Origin: Mycobacterium colombiense
Lineage (GTDB): Bacteria; Actinomycetota; Actinomycetes; Mycobacteriales; Mycobacteriaceae
DNA: 64,000 bases
Reading direction: 5' to 3'
NCBI RefSeq assembly: GCF_001672755.1
Contig: NZ_LZKI01000006.1
Location: forward strand, 62,001-126,000
The position numbers and the translations under genes were made by a program. Positions 59,435 through 64,000 of the stretch are shown here, in pieces; within the stretch, counting starts at the first letter, position 1; every line of letters begins with the position of its first letter. A model generated the notes under the pieces. That model searched no databases. It saw only the letters and a list, made by a program, of their open reading frames with translations, and was not told where the DNA came from.

Positions 59435-60337
59435 TTACAGCGTCGCCGGGCGGATCACCACCACCGGCTTGGTCCGCGAGCCCTCGTCGCGCAGCAGTGC
59501 CATCACCCGGCCGCCGGGGTCGCAGGCCGCGTAGATGCCCTCGATGCCCGCCGGCTCCAGCGACCGGCCGTTGCCGGTCGCCTCGGCCTCCTCGGCCGAC
59601 AGGTCGCGGCGCGGAAAGATCAACAGGCAGGCCTCGTCCAGGCTGTAGCTGAGCCGCGGGCGCTCCGCCAGCTCGTCGAGCGGGTAGGCCTGATCGAGCC
59701 CGAAGCGCCCGACGCTGGTGCGCCGCAACGCCGTCAGGTGCCCGCCCACCCCGAGGGCCGCCCCGAGGTCGCGAGCCAGGGCGCGGATGTAGGTTCCCGA
59801 CGAGCAGTCCACTGCGACGTCCAGGTCGACGACGTCGTCGCCGTCGGATCCGGGCCGGACGTCGCACACCTCGAACCGGTCGATGCGCACCGGGCGAGCC
59901 TTCAGTTCCACGGTTTGACCCTCCCGGGCCAGCCGGTAGGCGCGCTTGCCGTCGACCTTGATGGCGCTGACCGTCGACGGCACCTGCTCGATGTCGCCAC
60001 GCAGGCCGCCCACCGCGGATTCGATGGCCTCGCTCGTCAGGTGCCGCGCCGAGACGCTGTGCACCAGTTCACCCTCGGCGTCGTCGGTGGACGTGCTCTG
60101 ACCCAGGCGGATGGTCGCGGTGTAGGACTTGGCGGTCGCGGTCAGCAGGCCGAGGATCTTGGTGGCGCGCTCGACGCCGATCACCAGCACGCCGGTGGCC
60201 ATCGGATCCAGCGTCCCCGCGTGCCCCACCCTGCGGGTGGAAAAGATCCGGCGGCAACGACCGACCACGTCGTGACTGGTCATTCCGGGCGGCTTGTCGA
60301 CGATGACTATCCCTGGCCCGGTGGGACTTTGGCTCAT
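59435..60337 (-). CDS. truB: tRNA pseudouridine(55) synthase TruB
   Basis: Modifies U55 in the T-loop of tRNAs. The 300-residue product has the catalytic Asp44 in [14 protein letters not shown], with [14 protein letters not shown] at the start and [27 protein letters not shown] is the second core motif, and the C-terminal PUA-like tail is short. The start overlaps the pptT stop by 4 bp (ATGA). It is the last gene of the pptH-pptT-truB unit. Confidence 0.95.
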   Translation of the reverse strand: MSQSPTGPGIVIVDKPPGMTSHDVVGRCRRIFSTRRVGHAGTLDPMATGVLVIGVERATKILGLLTATAKSYTATIRLGQSTSTDDAEGELVHSVSARHLTSEAIESAVGGLRGDIEQVPSTVSAIKVDGKRAYRLAREGQTVELKARPVRIDRFEVCDVRPGSDGDDVVDLDVAVDCSSGTYIRALARDLGAALGVGGHLTALRRTSVGRFGLDQAYPLDELAERPRLSYSLDEACLLIFPRRDLSAEEAEATGNGRSLEPAGIEGIYAACDPGGRVMALLRDEGSRTKPVVVIRPATL

Positions 60338-61014
60338 AGCACGATGGCGGTCAGCACCAGCCCGCGCTCTACCGACCACCGGCCGCGCAGTTCGGTCAGC
60401 GGCGGGCCGGACAGCGCTTGGGGATCGATCAGGATTTGCGACACGAACCCGCCCGTCGCCGCCCCGGGGCCGTCCGCCTCGAACGCGATGTGCGCGTCCT
60501 CGAAGCCCAGCCACCGTTTGGTCAATGGGAACCAGGCCTTGTACGTTGCCTCCTTGGCGCAGAACAGGATTCGGTCCCAATGCAGGTCCCCGGTCAGGCG
60601 TGCGGGGATCTCGCTGCGCTCGGCCGGCAGGCTGATCGCGTTGAGCACGCCGTCGGGCAGAACGTCGTGCGGTTCGGCGTCGATGCCCACCGAGCGCACC
60701 GCGTCGGTGCGGCCCACCACCGCACCCCGATAGCCCGTGCAGTGGGTGAGGCTGCCCACGACGCCGTCGGGCCAGCAGGGTTCACCCTTCTCGCCCTTGA
60801 GGATCGGCACCGGCGGCAGACCGAGCTCGCCCAGCGCGATCCGGGCGCAGTGCCGGACGGTGATGAACTCGTTGCGCCGCTTGGCCACCGACCGGGCGAT
60901 CAGCGGCTCCTCTTCGGGCAGCGGCGCGAGGTCGGGCGGATCGGCATACACCTCCGAGTAGGCCAGGCCGTCGGTCACCGGCAGCACCGAGGAAACCAGC
61001 ATGTCCCCCGTCAT
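60334..61014 (-). CDS. pptT: 4'-phosphopantetheinyl transferase PptT
   Basis: Attaches phosphopantetheine to carrier domains of mycobacterial polyketide synthases, NRPS and the mycolate-type carriers; it is essential in M. tuberculosis. The 226-residue Sfp-type protein has [20 protein letters not shown] and [20 protein letters not shown]. The Mg/CoA motifs are [16 protein letters not shown] and [16 protein letters not shown]. The ATG at 61014 overlaps the pptH stop by 4 bp, so it is translated next to its antagonist. Confidence 0.96.
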   Translation of the reverse strand: MTGDMLVSSVLPVTDGLAYSEVYADPPDLAPLPEEEPLIARSVAKRRNEFITVRHCARIALGELGLPPVPILKGEKGEPCWPDGVVGSLTHCTGYRGAVVGRTDAVRSVGIDAEPHDVLPDGVLNAISLPAERSEIPARLTGDLHWDRILFCAKEATYKAWFPLTKRWLGFEDAHIAFEADGPGAATGGFVSQILIDPQALSGPPLTELRGRWSVERGLVLTAIVL

Positions 61015-61988
61015 CGTGATTGCCGCTGCCGCAACCGTTCCCGGAACTGTGCGGCCTGCGCCTTCATCTCGGGGGTGATCTTGAAGTGGCCGCCGAAGTC
61101 GTTGAGGTCGCCCGGCGAGTACTGCGGATCCGGCAGCACCTGGCGCAGCCAGCTGGGCGGCTTGCGGCGGCGCCACTCCCGCGGATAGCCCACTGACACT
61201 TCCTCGAAGCGCACGTCGTCGTACCAGGTGGTCCGCGGGATGTGCAGGTGGCCGTAGACCGAACACACGGCGTTGTAGCGGGTATGCCAGTCGGCGGTCT
61301 TGGTGGTTCCGCACCACAGCGAGAACTCGGGGTAGAACAGCGCGTCGCAGGGGTCGCGGACCAGCGGGAAGTGATTCACCAGGACCGTCGGGTTCATCCA
61401 GTCCAGCTCTTCGAGGCGGGCACGAGTGATCTGCAGGCGCTCGCGGCACCATGCCTCACGGGTGGCGTAGGGCTCCGGGGAGAGCAGGAACTCGTCGGTG
61501 GCCACCACGTTGCGCTCGCGTGCGATGGTCAGGCCTTCGGCTTTGCTCGTGGCCCCCTCGGGCAAGAAGCTGTAGTCGTAGAGCAGGAACATCGGGACGA
61601 TCGTTGCCGGGCCACCGCGCTCGGTCCACACCGGGAACGGATGCTCGGGCGTGACCACGCCCATCTCGTCGCACATGTTGACCAGGTACTCGTAGCGCGC
61701 CTTGCCGAAGATCTGCACCGGATCGCGGGTGGTGGTCCACAGCTCGTGGTTGCCCGGCACCCAGATCACCTTGGCGAAGCGCCGTCGCAGCAGGTCAAGG
61801 GCCCAACGGATCTCGTCGGTACGTTCGGCGACGTCGCCGGCGACGATAAGCCAGTCATCCGGCGAGGAGGGATGCAGCGATTCGGTGACCGGCTTGTTGC
61901 CGAGGTGACCGGTGTGCAGGTCCGACACCGCCCACAGCGTCGGTTGCCCACCGTTGGTCGATTCCTGCCCCGCTGAATACCCAGCCAC
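61011..61988 (-). CDS. pptH: Metallophosphoesterase PptH (4'-phosphopantetheinyl hydrolase)
   Basis: A 325-residue calcineurin-type phosphoesterase corresponding to Rv2795c, reported to remove phosphopantetheine from carrier proteins and so oppose PptT. The five metal motifs are all present: SDLHTGH, IVAGDVAERTDE, VPGNHELW, VNHFPLV and YGHLHIPRT. The GTG at 61988 begins VAGYSAGQES. It is coupled to pptT by ATGA overlap. In M. tuberculosis lppV lies upstream; here the region is a 161-bp promoter space. Confidence 0.93.
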   Translation of the reverse strand: MAGYSAGQESTNGGQPTLWAVSDLHTGHLGNKPVTESLHPSSPDDWLIVAGDVAERTDEIRWALDLLRRRFAKVIWVPGNHELWTTTRDPVQIFGKARYEYLVNMCDEMGVVTPEHPFPVWTERGGPATIVPMFLLYDYSFLPEGATSKAEGLTIARERNVVATDEFLLSPEPYATREAWCRERLQITRARLEELDWMNPTVLVNHFPLVRDPCDALFYPEFSLWCGTTKTADWHTRYNAVCSVYGHLHIPRTTWYDDVRFEEVSVGYPREWRRRKPPSWLRQVLPDPQYSPGDLNDFGGHFKITPEMKAQAAQFRERLRQRQSR

Positions 61989-62106
61989 GATTAACCACCC
62001 TAACGACCCGAACCGGGCAAGCCCCTTTCACGGGCATCATTTCGGAGCGCGAGCCGGTGAGTTAGAACAAGTTCAGGTTTGCCTGTGACGCCGCGCGCGA
62101 GACTTG

Positions 62107-62112
62107 TACACT
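62107..62112 (+). promoter_or_regulatory. -10 element before the Rv2799-like gene
   Basis: TACACT fits the mycobacterial -10 TANNNT and lies 38 bp before the GTG at 62150. A GGGGGG run 4 bases before the GTG is the likely ribosome-binding site. No clear -35 is seen. Confidence 0.45.
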
Positions 62113-62149
62113 CCCCTCCAAAGGACCGCTGAGGCGTCAGGGGGGTGTC

Positions 62150-62737
62150 GTGTTCGCCAATGTTCGTCTGATGGGGGCGCTGGGTGCGCTGCTCACGGCG
62201 GCCATCGCGGGCACAGTGGGCCTGTTGACCGCCCCGGCCGCGCCGGGTGGCGGCGACCGGTCCGTCGAGCTGAGGTCGACCGCGCAGCCGATGGAAACCA
62301 CCATGAAGAGCCCGATCGTGGCGACCACCGATCCGCGCCCCTTCGACGCGTGCGAGGACATCCCGTTCGACGTCATCCAGGGGCTCGGTTTGGGTTTCAC
62401 ACCGCCCGAACACGAAGACGGGCTGCGCTGCCACTTCGACGCCGGGAACTATCAGGTGGCCGTCGAGCCGATCATCTGGCGCAGCTACGAGCAATCGCTG
62501 CCCGCCGATGCGGTCGAGACGACGATCGCCGGTCACCGCGCCGCCCAATACTGGGTGCTCAAGCCCACCTACCACAACAGCTACTGGTACTACTCCTGCA
62601 TGGTCGTGTTCAAGACCAGCTACGGCGTGCTGCAGCAGGCGCTGTACTACTCGACCGTCTACTCCAACCCCGAGGTCGATTGCATGCAGACCAATCTGCA
62701 GCGCGCCAACGACCTCGCACCGTATTACAAGTTCTGA
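62150..62737 (+). CDS. Exported protein, Rv2799-like (DUF3558-type)
   Basis: A 195-residue protein with an N-terminal membrane anchor or signal segment (RLMGALGALLTAAIAGTVGL, residues 6-25). It has no lipobox cysteine. The mature domain has DPRPFDACEDIPFDVIQGLG, a pattern like the mycobacterial DUF3558 lipoproteins, with further cysteines in GLRCHFD, YYSCMVV and VDCMQTN that could form two disulfides. It starts at the GTG at 62150. The function is unknown; it precedes the CocE-type hydrolase on the same strand. Confidence 0.78.
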   Translation: MFANVRLMGALGALLTAAIAGTVGLLTAPAAPGGGDRSVELRSTAQPMETTMKSPIVATTDPRPFDACEDIPFDVIQGLGLGFTPPEHEDGLRCHFDAGNYQVAVEPIIWRSYEQSLPADAVETTIAGHRAAQYWVLKPTYHNSYWYYSCMVVFKTSYGVLQQALYYSTVYSNPEVDCMQTNLQRANDLAPYYKF

Positions 62738-62789
62738 TTTCTCCCCGGGTCGAGTCGCAGCCGGTTGACCGGGTCTTAATGTGAAGGCC

Positions 62790-64000
62790 GTGAGTACGAC
62801 CGCGATCCAATCCGCGCAGCCGGCGCTGCAGACCCTGCGACACCTGGGCGGCAAGGCCGCAGGCCGCCTACTCGGCCTGCCGCCGGCCACCACCGACTAC
62901 ACCGTGCAGCGCGTCGCTGTGCCGATGCGCGACCGCGTCCAGCTGGTGGCCGACCACTACGCGCCGGCCACCGCGTCGGCCCGAGGCACCCTGCTGGTCC
63001 GCGGACCCTACGGCCGCGGATTCCCGTTCACGCTGATCTTCGGCGCGTTGTACGCGTCGCGCGGCTACCACGTGGTGCTGCAGAGCGTGCGCGGCACGTT
63101 CGGATCAGGCGGGGTGTTCGAGCCGATGGCCAACGAGGTCGACGACGGCGCCGACACCGTCGCCTGGCTGCGCGAGCAGCCATGGTTCACCGGCCGCTTC
63201 GCCACCATCGGCATGTCGTACCTGGGGTTCACACAATGGGCACTGCTGCAGGATCCCCCACCGGAACTGGCCACCGCCGTCATCATGGTGGGCCCGCACG
63301 ACTTCAACGAATCAACGTGGGGCACAGGAACATTCGCGGTCAACGACTTTCTGGGGTGGAGCGACATGGTGGCGCACCAGGAGGACCCGGTGCGTGTCCG
63401 CGCCGCGCTGCGCCAGCTGCAGACCCGCCGCAGGGTGGCGCGGGCGGCGGCCGCGGTGCCGCTGGGCGACGCCGCGCGCAGCCTGCTCGGCACGGGCGCC
63501 CCCTGGTTCGAATCCTGGGTCGAGCACAGCGATCCTGACGACCCGTTCTGGAATGCGTTGCGGTGCAACGACGCGCTGGACCGCGTGCAGGTGCCGGTGT
63601 TGTTGGTGGGCGGCTGGCAAGACATCTTCATCAGGCAGACGCTGCAGCAGTACGCGCACCTGCGCGGCCGCGGCGTCGAGGTCGCGCTCACCGTCGGCCC
63701 CTGGACGCACACCCAGCTGCTCACCAGCGGGTTCTCCACCTGCGCTCGTGAGGCATTGGATTGGCTGGGCACCCATCTGGGCGATGCGACCACGTCACGC
63801 CGGACCAGCCGGGTGCGGGTCTACGTCACCGGCGGCGGCGCGGGCGGGGGCTGGCGCAGCCTTCCCGACTGGCCGCCGGCCACCATCGAACGCGCCATGT
63901 ATCTGCGGCCCGGCGGCTACCTGGGCGAGACCGCGCCGGCCCTGAAAGGCTTGGCCCCGGCCACCTTTCGTCACGATCCGGCCAATCCGACGCCGACGAC
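62790..64000 (+). CDS. CocE/NonD-type serine hydrolase, Rv2800-like (3' end cut by window edge)
   Basis: X-Pro dipeptidyl-peptidase (S15)-type alpha/beta-hydrolase. About 403 residues lie in the window, and the frame is open to the edge. The nucleophile elbow is IGMSYLGFTQW (Ser143), with the N-terminal VPMRDRVQLVADHYAP and RGPYGRG. The core catalytic Asp/His region is seen near PVLLVGGWQDIF and TVGPWTHTQL. The C-terminal jelly-roll begins near RVRVYVTGG. The GTG at 62790 is chosen; an in-frame GTG at 62781 is equally possible. The family hydrolyses esters or amides; the substrate is unknown. Confidence 0.87.
   Translation, partial: MSTTAIQSAQPALQTLRHLGGKAAGRLLGLPPATTDYTVQRVAVPMRDRVQLVADHYAPATASARGTLLVRGPYGRGFPFTLIFGALYASRGYHVVLQSVRGTFGSGGVFEPMANEVDDGADTVAWLREQPWFTGRFATIGMSYLGFTQWALLQDPPPELATAVIMVGPHDFNESTWGTGTFAVNDFLGWSDMVAHQEDPVRVRAALRQLQTRRRVARAAAAVPLGDAARSLLGTGAPWFESWVEHSDPDDPFWNALRCNDALDRVQVPVLLVGGWQDIFIRQTLQQYAHLRGRGVEVALTVGPWTHTQLLTSGFSTCAREALDWLGTHLGDATTSRRTSRVRVYVTGGGAGGGWRSLPDWPPATIERAMYLRPGGYLGETAPALKGLAPATFRHDPANPTPT

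Overview
The window is a high-GC actinobacterial chromosome segment whose gene content and order follow the recA-to-pptT region of Mycobacterium (the M. tuberculosis Rv2733c to Rv2800 neighbourhood, recognised from memory). It fits a slow-growing, M. avium complex-like species. The reasons are a recA without an intein, a single-chain multidomain acyl-CoA carboxylase of the type described from M. avium subsp. paratuberculosis, many GTG starts and many 1-4 nt gene overlaps. Both edges cut genes: miaB on the left (minus strand) and a CocE/NonD-type hydrolase on the right (plus strand). I saw no rRNA, tRNA, CRISPR array, insertion sequence or prophage.

Layout. 1-9 kb: DNA repair and envelope stress (miaB, recX-recA with two damage-responsive promoter elements, a FhuF-like iron-sulfur protein, a GT1 glycosyltransferase, ephG, the clgR-pspA-pspM envelope-stress cluster with a SigE-like promoter, pgsA3, argA). 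9-23.5 kb: ftsK, a putative redox trio (ABM monooxygenase, mycofactocin-type SDR, methyltransferase), rnj-dapA, then a tightly coupled ycaQ-like, hsdM, hsdS, thyX run, a DivIVA-like coiled coil, dfrA and thyA. 23.5-35 kb: lipid metabolism (dienelactone hydrolase, a second GT1 enzyme, and a fabG/fadE/fadE, carboxylase and acyl-CoA synthetase gene set), plus a small secreted Gly/Cys-repeat protein. 35-42.5 kb: dapB with two small partners, a 13E12-type HNH protein with an SOS-like box over its start, and a Rieske oxygenase with a DapB-like dehydrogenase and a divergent TetR regulator. 42.5-48.4 kb: an accessory oxidation cluster (ferredoxin-reductase-like protein, EphD-like fusion, PF10118-type hydrolase, Baeyer-Villiger-type monooxygenase, SRPBCC protein). 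48.4-64 kb: conserved core (ald, nitronate monooxygenase, pepR-gpsI, rpsO, ribF, sirR with a DtxR-family operator, fadE21-ltp1, truB-pptT-pptH, a secreted protein, a hydrolase).

How the genes fit together. Translational coupling is heavy: YcaQ/HsdM/HsdS, FabG/FadE/FadE, carboxylase/acyl-CoA synthetase, DapB/membrane protein/flavodoxin and TruB/PptT/PptH all share 1-4 nt overlaps. The folate/thymidylate genes (thyX, dfrA, thyA) lie within 7 kb. Several genes that I recall beside these in M. tuberculosis are missing here: pspN, PE_PGRS47, the vapBC genes, aldR, lppU, Rv2787 and lppV. Orthology to Rv numbers rests on recall of protein sequences, not on a search.
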